A stretch of 64,000 bases of DNA, taken from positions 682,001 to 746,000 of the forward strand of contig NZ_VLKW01000003.1 in NCBI RefSeq assembly GCF_007830495.1, given 5' to 3'. Each line of letters begins with the position of its first letter. Position 1 is the first letter of the stretch. Below the pieces are notes generated by a model. It worked only from the letters and a program-made list of their open reading frames with translations. It did no database searches and was not told where the DNA came from. A program made the position numbers and the translations under genes. This document shows, piece after piece, positions 35,245 through 43,687 of this stretch. The stretch comes from Pseudoduganella flava. GTDB lineage: Bacteria > Pseudomonadota > Gammaproteobacteria > Burkholderiales > Burkholderiaceae_D.

Positions 35245-36465
35245 ATGAGCAATGCCGAGCATGCCGACACGCCAACGTACGATCACGGAACCAGTGCCGG
35301 TCTGACTGCCGCGCTGCGGCTTCTCGGCGCCTGCGCCATCGCGGCATGGATGACGGGCGCGCACGCCCAGGACTACCAGGCGCCCGGCGTCGAACACAAT
35401 ATGCCCGCCTTCGCGCCGGCATTGAAGGCGAAGATGACGTTTCCGCTGGCGTACTCGCCGGACGTGAAGGACCTGGCGGCATGGCGTGCCAAGGCCCGTG
35501 CGAAGGTGTGGGAAGCCACGCTCCAGCAGCCCGACGACACGCCGTTCCAGCCGCAGGTGATCGCGGAGCAGGACCGCGGCAGCTACGTGGCGAAGCAGGT
35601 GGTGTTCAACCTCACGGGCATGAGCCGCGTGCGCGCGCTGCTGCTGGTGCCGAAGGGCGCGGGCCCGCATCCGGCGATGCTGATGCTGCACGACCATGGC
35701 GGCAAGTTCGACATCGGCAAGGAAAAGATGATCGAGCCGTTCGGCGCGGCCGACGCGGCGAAGCATGCGTCCGCGAAGGCATGGGCTGACAAGCACTTCT
35801 CGGGCCGCTGGCCGGGCGACGCGCTGGCCGCGCGCGGCTACGTGGTGCTGTGCGCGGACGCCGTCGGCTGGGGCGATCGCGGCCCGCTGACGGGCGAGGC
35901 GCAGCAGGCGCTCGCGTCGAACTTCTTCAACCTGGGCAGCTCGATGGCCGGCAACATGGCGCTGGAAGACGTGCGCGCCGCCGCCTTCCTTGCCGCGCTG
36001 CCCGACGTGGACAAGACGCGCGTCGCAGCGCTCGGCTTCTCGATGGGCGCGTTCCGCGCGTGGCAGGTGGCGGCGCTGTCGGACGACGTGAAGGCCGTCA
36101 TCGCCTCGAACTGGATGGCGACGACGGACGGCCTGATGGTCCCCGGCAGTAACCAGTTGAAGGGATCCTCGGCATTCCAGATGATGCATCCGGGCCTGCT
36201 GCGCTGGCTCGATCATCCGGACGTCGCGAGCCTGGCCGCGCCGAAGCCGGCGCTGTTCTTTGCCGGCGCGGAGGACAAGCTGTTCCCCGTCGACTCCGTG
36301 CGCGTCGCCTACGCGAAGATGGCGCGGGTGTGGCGCGCGTGGGGTGCGGCCGACAAGTTCGAGGCCCACGTGCGGCCCGGCGGCCACGCCTTCCCCGTCG
36401 AGGCGCAGGAGCAGGCGTACGACTGGCTGGACCGCCAGTTCGGGCGCGCCGCTACCGCGCGCTAG
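35245..36465 (+). CDS. Exported alpha/beta hydrolase, dienelactone hydrolase/acetyl-xylan-esterase type
   Basis: The 406-residue protein has a hydrophobic N-terminal segment (LLGACAIAAWMTGAHA) after a polar lead, probably an export signal. The hydrolase domain has MLHDHGGKFDIGKEKM, GDALAARGYVVLCADAVGWGDRG, the nucleophile elbow GFSMGAF (Ser266) and a late His in PGGHAFPVEA. This is the Abhydrolase_7-like arrangement seen in carbohydrate esterases. An AGGAG box 8 bases upstream fixes the start at 35245. It is 122 bases from the divergent TraB-like gene. Confidence 0.85.
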   Translation: MSNAEHADTPTYDHGTSAGLTAALRLLGACAIAAWMTGAHAQDYQAPGVEHNMPAFAPALKAKMTFPLAYSPDVKDLAAWRAKARAKVWEATLQQPDDTPFQPQVIAEQDRGSYVAKQVVFNLTGMSRVRALLLVPKGAGPHPAMLMLHDHGGKFDIGKEKMIEPFGAADAAKHASAKAWADKHFSGRWPGDALAARGYVVLCADAVGWGDRGPLTGEAQQALASNFFNLGSSMAGNMALEDVRAAAFLAALPDVDKTRVAALGFSMGAFRAWQVAALSDDVKAVIASNWMATTDGLMVPGSNQLKGSSAFQMMHPGLLRWLDHPDVASLAAPKPALFFAGAEDKLFPVDSVRVAYAKMARVWRAWGAADKFEAHVRPGGHAFPVEAQEQAYDWLDRQFGRAATAR

Positions 36466-36477
36466 TGTGCTGAATCG

Positions 36478-37287
36478 CTAGCGCAGCAGCTGCAGGATCT
36501 GGTTCGGCATCGAGTTCGCCTGCGCCAGCATCGCGGAGCCGGCCTGCTGCAGGATCTGCGCACGCGTCAGGTTGGCCGCCTCGGCGGCGAAGTCCGTATC
36601 GAGGATGCGCGAGCGCGACGCGGCCAGGTTCTCCGACGTCATCGACACGTTGTTGTAGGCGTAGGTGAGGCGGTTCTGCATCGCGCCGAGCCGCGCGCGC
36701 TCGATGTCGATGAAGTCGATCTTGCTGTCGATGTACTGCAGCGCCAGCGTGGCGCCGGCGTGATCGCTCATGTCGATGTCCTCGTCCTCGTGCGTGAAGA
36801 CGGCAGCGATCTGGAACATCAGCAGGTCGCCGGCGCGCTCGCTGGCTTGGATCGCGCCGGAGAACGAACCGTCCAAGAGCGCCATGCCGTTGAAGCGGGT
36901 GTCGACGACGAGGCGCTGGTTCTCCTTCACCAGCTCGTCGGCCTCCAGCTGGATCGCCCGGCGGTCGCTCGCATTGTTGGTGTCGTTCGCGGCCTGCACG
37001 GCCAGCTCGCGGATGCGCTGGAAGTTGTCGCCGATCTGGCCGAGCGCGCTTTCCGCAGTCTGCGTCAGCGAGATGCCGTCATTGATGTTGCGGCCGGCCT
37101 GCGCCAGGCCGCGCAGGCGCGACGTCATCCGCTCCGAGATCGCCAGCCCGGCCGCGTCGTCCTTCGCCGAATTGATCCGCAAGCCGCTGGAGAGGCGTTG
37201 CAGGGACGTCGTCACATCCATGCCCGAACGCGTGAGCGCGCGCTGCGCGAACAGCGAGCTGACGTTCGTGTTCAAAGTCATTGCCAT
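36478..37287 (-). CDS. Flagellin
   Basis: The 269-residue filament protein has the conserved N-terminal D0/D1 (MTLNTNVSSLFAQRAL...RLSSGLRINSAKDDAAGLAISERMTSRLRGLAQAGRNINDGISL). The C-terminal D1/D0 ends AGSAMLAQANSMPNQILQLLR. The central variable region is short, so the filament surface domain is minimal. It is secreted through the flagellar type III apparatus, none of which is encoded here. A FliA-type promoter lies upstream. Two nearby ATGs (37287 and 37281) both fit; AAGGGTG precedes the first. Confidence 0.95.
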   Translation of the reverse strand: MAMTLNTNVSSLFAQRALTRSGMDVTTSLQRLSSGLRINSAKDDAAGLAISERMTSRLRGLAQAGRNINDGISLTQTAESALGQIGDNFQRIRELAVQAANDTNNASDRRAIQLEADELVKENQRLVVDTRFNGMALLDGSFSGAIQASERAGDLLMFQIAAVFTHEDEDIDMSDHAGATLALQYIDSKIDFIDIERARLGAMQNRLTYAYNNVSMTSENLAASRSRILDTDFAAEAANLTRAQILQQAGSAMLAQANSMPNQILQLLR

Positions 37288-37333
37288 CGCGGCACCCTTA
37301 TCTGATGGGGAGAAGGCTTTCCCCTACTCAGCA

Positions 37334-37360
37334 GTAACGGCGCGGAATTGCCAAACTTCA
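37334..37360 (-). promoter_or_regulatory. Sigma-28 (FliA) promoter of the flagellin gene
   Basis: On the minus strand TGAAGTTT (37360-37353), 11 bases, GCCGTTAC (37341-37334). The enteric consensus is TAAAGTTT-N11-GCCGATAA; 13 of 16 positions match with exact spacing. Confidence 0.8.
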
Positions 37361-37400
37361 TCACCAATTGTCACTAAGAATCAAATTATTGATGAGTTCG

Positions 37401-37487
37401 TGTCCCCTCGTGCCAGGCACCAAGGGACATTTGTTAAAGTTGAGCTCGTGTCCCCTGGTGCCTGGCACCAGGGGACACGAGCTCAAC
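37401..37487. repeat. Long palindromic repeat pair at the end of the Sel1 gene
   Basis: The larger unit has perfect 24-base arms, 37439-37462 and 37464-37487, around a single T. The inner part is TGTCCCCTGGTGCC / GGCACCAGGGGACA. It includes the Sel1 stop codon. A degraded copy (37401-37429, 12 of 14 paired) lies toward the flagellin gene. Confidence 0.9.
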
Positions 37488-39078
37488 CGTTGCTGGTGGA
37501 GGTGATGATCAGATCGAGATGGGTGTTGGGTGGCGTGGCGGCGGCAAGCCGCAGTTCGGCTTCGCGGACGTATTTCGTTGCCGCTTGCTCGCCGTTGCGC
37601 TCGGCGAGCTGGAACCATTGCAGCGCCTGGGTCATGTCGGCCGTGGCGCCCTGGCCCGCGAAGTACATGAGGCCCACGTTCAGCTGGGCGCGGGCGTGGC
37701 CTTGCAGCGCGGCTTTCAGGTACCAGGCCAGCGCTTGAGCGAAGTCGCGCGGTACGCCCTGGCCGTTGTCGTAGCGCAGCGCCAGCGTGAACTGGGCCAG
37801 CGTGTGGCCTTGCTCGGCCGCCTTGCGGTACCAGCCGTTCGCCTGCACGACGCTGGGTGCGGGGCCGTCGTCGCGGTCGTGCAGCAGGCCCAGGTTGTAC
37901 TGCGCCGCCGCGTAGTCCTGCTCCGCGGCGCGCTGGTACCAGTGCATCGCTTCGCGCAGGTCCAGCGGCACGCCCTGCCCCGTTTCGTGGCGCAGCCCGA
38001 GGTCGAACTGGGCGCGCAGGTGGCCCTGGCTGGCGGCCTGGCGGAACCAGGCCAGCGCCTGGGCCGCGTCGCGCGGCACGCCGGTGCCGCTGTCGTACAG
38101 CAGGCCAAGATGGTATTGGGCGGACGGGAAGCCCTGGTCGGCCGCCTTGCGGTACCACTGCGCCGCCGCGGCCAGGTCGCGGGGCACGCCCTGCCCCAGC
38201 TCATGGCGCTGGCCCAGGTTGTGCTGCGCGGCGGCGTGGCCCTGTTCGGCCGCGCGGCGGTACCACTCGATGGCCTGCTGCTCGTCGCGCGGCACGCCCT
38301 GGCCGTTGTCGTGGATGAGGGCGAGGTTGAACTGCGCGCTGACGTGGTCCTGCTCCGCCGCCGCGCGGTACCAGTGCACGGCCTTCGCGCTGTCCTGTGC
38401 CACGCCGTCGCCCCGCTCGTAGCGCAGCGCGAGGCTGAACTGGGCCGGCGCGTGGCCCTGCTCGGCCGCCTTGCGGTACCAGGCGGCGGCCTGTTGCGCA
38501 TCCTTGGCGACGCCTTGCCCGCTGTCGTAGCGCAGCGCCAGGTTGTACTGGGCGCGCGCATAGCCTTGCTCGGCGGCCTTGCGGTACCACATGATCGCCT
38601 GCGCGAAGTCCTGCGGCACGCCCTTGCCCGTGTCGTACATCATGCCCAGGTTGTTCTGCGCACCCGCGTCGCCCTGCTCGGCCGCCTTGCTGAACCAGTG
38701 GCGGGCCCGCTCGGCATCCTGCGGCAGGCCCTGGCCTTTCGCGTACAGCCAGCCCAGGTTGTACTGCGCGGCCGCGTAACCCTGTTCGGCCGCCAGCTGG
38801 TACCAGCGCGCCGCCTCGTCCAGGTCGGCGTCGACGCCCTGCCCCTTCTGGTACATCACCCCCAGGTTGTACTGGGCATGCTCCAGGCCCGCGTTGGCGG
38901 CCTGCCGGTACCACGCCATCGCCAGCTCGTAACTTTGCGGCACGCCGTCGCCGTTGAAGTACATGAAGCCCAGGCTGTGCTGGGCGTTGGCGACACCGCG
39001 CTCGGCCAGCGCCTTGATGCGCTGGAATTCATCGGAACCCCCGGCCGTATCGACGGCCTGCACTGCGTTATCCCCCAT
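37483..39078 (-). CDS. Sel1-repeat (TPR-like) protein of the signalling operon
   Basis: The 531-residue protein is built of 13 tandem 36-residue Sel1 repeats (about residues 30-500, typical unit AQYNLGVMYxxGQGV...AAxWYRKAAEQG). A short N-terminal cap precedes them and a nonrepetitive tail ending in ITSTSNG follows. No signal peptide is visible, so a cytosolic scaffold for protein contacts is likely. It begins 6 bases after the stop of the GGDEF/EAL gene, so it is translated from the same mRNA as the kinase and c-di-GMP protein. Its 3' end runs into the 49-bp palindrome. Confidence 0.93.
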   Translation of the reverse strand: MGDNAVQAVDTAGGSDEFQRIKALAERGVANAQHSLGFMYFNGDGVPQSYELAMAWYRQAANAGLEHAQYNLGVMYQKGQGVDADLDEAARWYQLAAEQGYAAAQYNLGWLYAKGQGLPQDAERARHWFSKAAEQGDAGAQNNLGMMYDTGKGVPQDFAQAIMWYRKAAEQGYARAQYNLALRYDSGQGVAKDAQQAAAWYRKAAEQGHAPAQFSLALRYERGDGVAQDSAKAVHWYRAAAEQDHVSAQFNLALIHDNGQGVPRDEQQAIEWYRRAAEQGHAAAQHNLGQRHELGQGVPRDLAAAAQWYRKAADQGFPSAQYHLGLLYDSGTGVPRDAAQALAWFRQAASQGHLRAQFDLGLRHETGQGVPLDLREAMHWYQRAAEQDYAAAQYNLGLLHDRDDGPAPSVVQANGWYRKAAEQGHTLAQFTLALRYDNGQGVPRDFAQALAWYLKAALQGHARAQLNVGLMYFAGQGATADMTQALQWFQLAERNGEQAATKYVREAELRLAAATPPNTHLDLIITSTSNG

Positions 39079-39084
39079 CGCGCC

Positions 39085-41316
39085 TTACGCCTGCACGGCG
39101 ATCATCGGCGGCGCCGGCGGCACGTTCTGCCCCTGATTCTGCGCCTGATTCTGCGCCTGCAGCACGCCGACGAACGACGTCAGCGCGATCGGCCGGTGGT
39201 ACAGGTAGCCCTGCATCGTCGTGCAGCCGTTCGCCTGCAGGTAGCGCGCTTGCACCTCGGTCTCGACGCCTTCGGCGATCAGGTGCAGGCCCAGGCCGCG
39301 GGCGATCGAGATGATCGCCAGGATCACCGGGTAGTGGCCGTTCTCGTCGTGGATCTCCTTGACGAAGCTCTGGTCGATCTTGATCGTGTGGATCGGGAAG
39401 CGGTGCAGGTAGGCCAGCGACGAATAGCCGGTGCCGAAATCGTCGATCGCCACCGACACGCCCAGCTGGCACAGTTTATTCAACTGCTCGATCGCGTACT
39501 GCGGATTGCGGATGCAGATGTTCTCCGTGATCTCCACTTCGATCTGCGCCGGCGAGATGCCGTAGCGCGTCAGCGCGCCGCGCATCTTCTCGAAGAAGTC
39601 ACCGCGGTCCAGGTATTGCGGCGACAAGTTCAGCGACAGCCGGATGTTGTCGCCACCGGCCTGGTTCCACAGCAGCAGGTCGCGGCACAGCGCGCCCAGC
39701 ATCCAGTCCGACAGCGGCAGCATCAGCCCGTTCTCTTCCGCGAACGGCAGGAACTCGCCGGCCGACAGCAGGCCGCGCTGCGGATGGTTCCAGCGCATCA
39801 GCCCTTCCGCGCCGATGATGCGGCCCGTGGCCACGTCCACCTGCGGCTGGTAGTACATCTCCAGCTCGTTGTTCTCCAGCGCGCGGCGCAGCGCCTGCTC
39901 CAGCGCGATCTTCTGGTGCGACATGTCCAGCATCGAGTTGTGATAGAAGCTGTGGCCGTTCTTGCCCAGCGCCTTCACCTGGTACATCGCGATGTCCGCG
40001 TGGCGCAGCAGCTCGTCGATCGATTCGCCGTCGGTCGGATACACGGCGATGCCAATCGACGCGGAGATGTGCACGACGTGGCCATCCAGGTCGAACGGCT
40101 TTTGCAGCGCCTCGAGGAATTTTTCGGCGATCACCTTGGCATCGTTGCGGTCGCGCAGTTCCGGCAGCACGATCGTGAATTCGTCGCCGCCCTGGCGCGC
40201 CAGCGTGTCGCCCTTGCGCAGGCATTCCTTCAGCCGCGCGGCCGCTTGCTGCAGCAGCTCGTCGCCCTTCACGTGACCGAGCGTGTCGTTGACGAGCTTG
40301 AAGCGATCCAGGTCGATGAACATCACGGCCAGCTCCGTCAGCTTGCGCTTGGCCTGGATCACCGCGAGGCCCAGGCGATCCTTGAACAGCATGCGGTTCG
40401 GCAGGTCCGTCAGGATGTCGTGGTAGGCCTGGTAGGAGATCATCTCCTCGGCGCGCTTGCGGTCCGTGATGTCGCGCGCCACGCCGTAGGTGCCGAAGAA
40501 TTCGCGCTTGTTCTGCTTGCTCTCCGGGCCGTCCGGCACGTGCATGCCGATCGCGTTCAGCGAGATCGTCATCAGGGTATTGTTGAACGTGCGGTCGGCG
40601 CCGCCCGTCGCGCTCTTGCACTTCAGGCGCAGCTCGACGTTGCGCGACGCGCGCTCGTCGACGCGGCGCTCGTTGAACACGTAGCGGGCCCGTTCCAGGT
40701 CCTCGTCGTGCACGAGGATCGAGTAGTGCTTGCCGATCAGCTCATCGCGCGTGAAGCCCAGCAGCTGGTAGGCGCGGTCGTTGATGAACGTGAAGTTGCC
40801 CTCGTGGTTCAGCGTGTAGATGATGTCCGGCGAGCTGTCCACCAGGTAGCGGTACATCTTCTCGGAGTTTTCCAGCCGCTGGGCGATGCACTGGTTGTCG
40901 ACGGCCAGGCGGCGCTTCTGCAGCGCGTTCTCCACCGTCTTCAGCAGCTCCTCGCGGCTGTATGGCTTGCGCAGGTAATCGTAGGCGCCCCGCTTCAACG
41001 CGCCGATCGCCGCTTCGATGCCGACGTCGCCGCTCATCACGATCACGTCGCAATCGAACTCCTCTTCGTTGATCACGTCCATGATCTCGTGGCCGCTCAT
41101 GTCGGGCAGGCGCAGGTCCAGCAGCACGAGGTCGAACTGCATCCGGTGCAGGTGCGCCAGCGCCTCGCTGCCGCAGGTGGCGGTGACGAGGTGGTAGTCG
41201 CGGTCGCGCAGCAGTTCGTACAGCGACGACAGCAGACGCGGTTCGTCGTCCACCAGCAGCAGGCGGGGGAAGAAGTCGGCAGGGCCGGCCGGTGAGAGGT
41301 CGGTATTCACGTTCAT
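39085..41316 (-). CDS. Response regulator with PAS, GGDEF and EAL domains
   Basis: The 743-residue cyclic-di-GMP protein has a REC domain (about 18-135, phospho-acceptor Asp67 in LLDLRLPD, Lys117), a PAS domain (152-285), a GGDEF domain (about 295-455) and an EAL domain (about 465-720). The diguanylate cyclase signature GGDEF (376-380) is intact, with an RxxD inhibitory site (RKGD) five residues before it. The EAL signature reads EGL (504-506); the metal-binding Glu and IDDFGTGYSSL are kept, so phosphodiesterase activity is possible. It starts two bases after the kinase gene, its likely phosphodonor. Confidence 0.95.
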   Translation of the reverse strand: MNVNTDLSPAGPADFFPRLLLVDDEPRLLSSLYELLRDRDYHLVTATCGSEALAHLHRMQFDLVLLDLRLPDMSGHEIMDVINEEEFDCDVIVMSGDVGIEAAIGALKRGAYDYLRKPYSREELLKTVENALQKRRLAVDNQCIAQRLENSEKMYRYLVDSSPDIIYTLNHEGNFTFINDRAYQLLGFTRDELIGKHYSILVHDEDLERARYVFNERRVDERASRNVELRLKCKSATGGADRTFNNTLMTISLNAIGMHVPDGPESKQNKREFFGTYGVARDITDRKRAEEMISYQAYHDILTDLPNRMLFKDRLGLAVIQAKRKLTELAVMFIDLDRFKLVNDTLGHVKGDELLQQAAARLKECLRKGDTLARQGGDEFTIVLPELRDRNDAKVIAEKFLEALQKPFDLDGHVVHISASIGIAVYPTDGESIDELLRHADIAMYQVKALGKNGHSFYHNSMLDMSHQKIALEQALRRALENNELEMYYQPQVDVATGRIIGAEGLMRWNHPQRGLLSAGEFLPFAEENGLMLPLSDWMLGALCRDLLLWNQAGGDNIRLSLNLSPQYLDRGDFFEKMRGALTRYGISPAQIEVEITENICIRNPQYAIEQLNKLCQLGVSVAIDDFGTGYSSLAYLHRFPIHTIKIDQSFVKEIHDENGHYPVILAIISIARGLGLHLIAEGVETEVQARYLQANGCTTMQGYLYHRPIALTSFVGVLQAQNQAQNQGQNVPPAPPMIAVQA

Positions 41317-41318
41317 CC

Positions 41319-43475
41319 TTACGCTTCCATCACGCGCGCGGGCACTGCCGCGAGCTGGCTGTTGCTGCCGCGGGCGGGCAGCAGAATTTCAAAGCTGGTG
41401 CCGTCCTTGCCGCTGCGGCAGGTGATCAGCCCATTCAGTTTCTTGACCAGGTCGTGGACGATCGACAGTCCCAGGCCATGGTGCTTGCCTTCCTTCTTGC
41501 TGGGCACCTGCGCGAACAGGTTCGCCAGCACCTCCGGCGCCAGGCCCGGCCCCGTATCGGCCACGACCAGCTCCACGTACAGCTTGCGGTCGCGGTTCAC
41601 GTGGCCGCGGTTGGCGATCTCGATGCGCCCGCCCCCTTCCAATGCCTCGATCGAGTTCTTCACGAGGTTGACGAGGATCTGCTTGAGCAGGTCGGCATCG
41701 CCATCGATCTCGTTCGGATCGTCCTGCATGCGCACCAGCACCTGCACCGAGGCGGGAATGAAATCGGTGGCGCGGAACAGCCGCAGCACGTCGTCGACGA
41801 CGCGGGCGATGTTCGTCACGCGCGTCGTGTCGGTCGGCTGCAGGTCGGCCAGGCCGTTGATCAGCTGGCCCACGCGGTCGATCTCCTCGTTCAGGATCGA
41901 CATCTCCGCCACCACCGGCTCGCGCCGCGCCAGCTTCGCATCGAGCACCGACAGGTAGTTCTTGATGATCGACAGCGGGTTGTTCACTTCATGCACGACA
42001 CGGCGCGACGCCTCGCGGTATTCCTCCGCCACGTGGGTGATCTGGCGGCGCGCCCGGCTCCGTTCCGCGATCGCCGTCTCCAGCGCCGCCGCAGCTTCCT
42101 TGCCGAACGCCTGCATGAAGCCCTCGCGCTTGCCGATGGCCGGCAGCTGCCACGCGGCGACGCCGCCCACCAGCACGCCGAAGCAGCGCTGGCCCGCCAC
42201 CAGCGGCAGGCATGCCATCGCTTCGGTGCCGAGGATGCGGAACAGCTGCTCCTCGGCGATGCCGAGCGGCTGCGTGCCGCGCGTCAGCAGCGTCAGCTTG
42301 CGGTTGGCGGCAGCACCGGCGATCGCGCTGCCCGCTGCGCCATGCCGGCCCAGCGGAATCGAGAACTCGGCCAGCCGCTGCTGGTGTTCGCCGGCCGCGG
42401 CGCCGACGAGCGCCTGGCCCGTCGGGTCTTCCAGCAGGATCACCGTGGTGCCCAGGTCGAACAGGATGCGCGCCGAGCGCGTCACCGCTTCCAGCATCGC
42501 CGTCTCGCCCTGCTGGCGGGCGAACGTCTGCCCCATCTCCGTCACGAGCACCATATTGCGCACCTCTTCCTGCAGGCGCGCCTGCACGGGGTCGACCGGC
42601 GGCGCGGGCATCTGCGCGGGCAGCGCGACGATGTCGTCCGCGCCGGCGAGATCGATGCCCAGGTACTCGGCCGATTTCTGCACCTGGCGCGCGGCGGCCT
42701 TCAGCACGGCATCCAGGTCGCGCGGCGCGACGCCACAGAACTCGGCGGCCGTGTCGATCGCCGCGCCCAGGTCCGGGTGGTACACCAGCAGGTGGGCCAG
42801 GCGCACGATGCGGATCAGCGGATGCGCCGCGGCCAGGCGCGCCACGGGCTCGTGGTGATACAGCACGCTGTCGGCCAGGAACGAATCCAGGTTCCAGCGC
42901 TCGACGAGCCACGCGCCCGCCTCCGTGTGCGTGATCTGCAACGTGCGCTGCTCGACGGCGCACAGCTCCTCATCGTCGCGCGCCATGAAGTTGTTGGCGT
43001 ATTCGCGCGGCGCCGTGGCCAGCAGGGCCAGGCGGCCGACGTTGTGCAGCAGGCCCGCCAGGTACGCTTCCTCGACGTGCGGGTACTCCATCATCCGCGC
43101 CACGTCGCGCGCGACGACGGCCGCGCCCAGCGAATGCTTCCAGAACGCGCGCAGGTCGGCGCTGCCGGAATGGGGGAAGTTGTTGAAGGTCTGGAACACG
43201 GATTCGCTGATGACCAGCGTCTTGATCATGTCCGTGCCGAGCGAGACGAGAGCCTGCTCCAGGCCGGCCGTTCGATTGACGCGGTAGGCCGAGCTGTAGG
43301 CAACGGACAGGATCTTGCCCGTCATGCCCGCATCCTGGGCGATCAGCGCGGCCAGCTCCGGCATGCCGGCTTCGTCGGCCTGCAACATCTCGATCAGCTT
43401 GATCAGGATCTGCGGCATCGCCGGCAGCCTGGCAACGGTCAAGCGGTTGCGAATGTCGTGGTCTGGTTGGTGCAT
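41319..43475 (-). CDS. HDOD-GAF hybrid sensor histidine kinase
   Basis: The 718-residue cytosolic protein has an HDOD domain (about 10-210), in which the HD-like site is LHNVG, without the catalytic HD pair. A GAF-like domain (about 305-470) follows, then a HisKA segment with phospho-acceptor His495 in VVHEVNNPL, and an HATPase domain (NLVKNSIEAL, VADTGPGL, KHHGLGLSIVHDLV). There are no membrane segments. HDOD fused to a complete kinase is not the usual arrangement. It is the first gene of a three-gene operon feeding the REC-GGDEF-EAL protein. ATG 43475 is the first in-frame start. Confidence 0.9.
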   Translation of the reverse strand: MHQPDHDIRNRLTVARLPAMPQILIKLIEMLQADEAGMPELAALIAQDAGMTGKILSVAYSSAYRVNRTAGLEQALVSLGTDMIKTLVISESVFQTFNNFPHSGSADLRAFWKHSLGAAVVARDVARMMEYPHVEEAYLAGLLHNVGRLALLATAPREYANNFMARDDEELCAVEQRTLQITHTEAGAWLVERWNLDSFLADSVLYHHEPVARLAAAHPLIRIVRLAHLLVYHPDLGAAIDTAAEFCGVAPRDLDAVLKAAARQVQKSAEYLGIDLAGADDIVALPAQMPAPPVDPVQARLQEEVRNMVLVTEMGQTFARQQGETAMLEAVTRSARILFDLGTTVILLEDPTGQALVGAAAGEHQQRLAEFSIPLGRHGAAGSAIAGAAANRKLTLLTRGTQPLGIAEEQLFRILGTEAMACLPLVAGQRCFGVLVGGVAAWQLPAIGKREGFMQAFGKEAAAALETAIAERSRARRQITHVAEEYREASRRVVHEVNNPLSIIKNYLSVLDAKLARREPVVAEMSILNEEIDRVGQLINGLADLQPTDTTRVTNIARVVDDVLRLFRATDFIPASVQVLVRMQDDPNEIDGDADLLKQILVNLVKNSIEALEGGGRIEIANRGHVNRDRKLYVELVVADTGPGLAPEVLANLFAQVPSKKEGKHHGLGLSIVHDLVKKLNGLITCRSGKDGTSFEILLPARGSNSQLAAVPARVMEA

Positions 43476-43640
43476 CGTATCACTGCCGCCGTGGACGTCT
43501 TCCGAATAAAGGCGGCCCCTGCCGCGTCCGGCATGCCACCTGATCTGTACTCCGCTGTTGGGTCGGATGGTTCCGATGCGCTGTTGTTGTTTTCTTAACG
43601 CAACTTAAGATTCATCCTAGCATAAATATACATTAACTTG

Positions 43641-43660
43641 TAGGAAACATAAATTTCCTA
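43641..43660. promoter_or_regulatory. Dyad in the AT-rich gap upstream of the HDOD kinase operon
   Basis: TAGGAAA / TTTCCTA with 6 bases between. The surrounding 43600-43690 is the most AT-rich stretch near this operon and should contain its promoter. Confidence 0.4.
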
Positions 43661-43687
43661 GTGAACTCGTTCTAAAATTTCTGCAAA

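Noticed and set aside
37590..38990. Regular 108-base periodicity read as a CRISPR or satellite
   Set aside because: It is the coding of the 36-residue Sel1 repeats, with protein-level and not base-level conservation.
37519..41295. 1258-codon open frame antisense to the Sel1 and GGDEF/EAL genes
   Set aside because: Antisense shadow caused by the 108-base Sel1 repeats and GC bias; no domain recognised.
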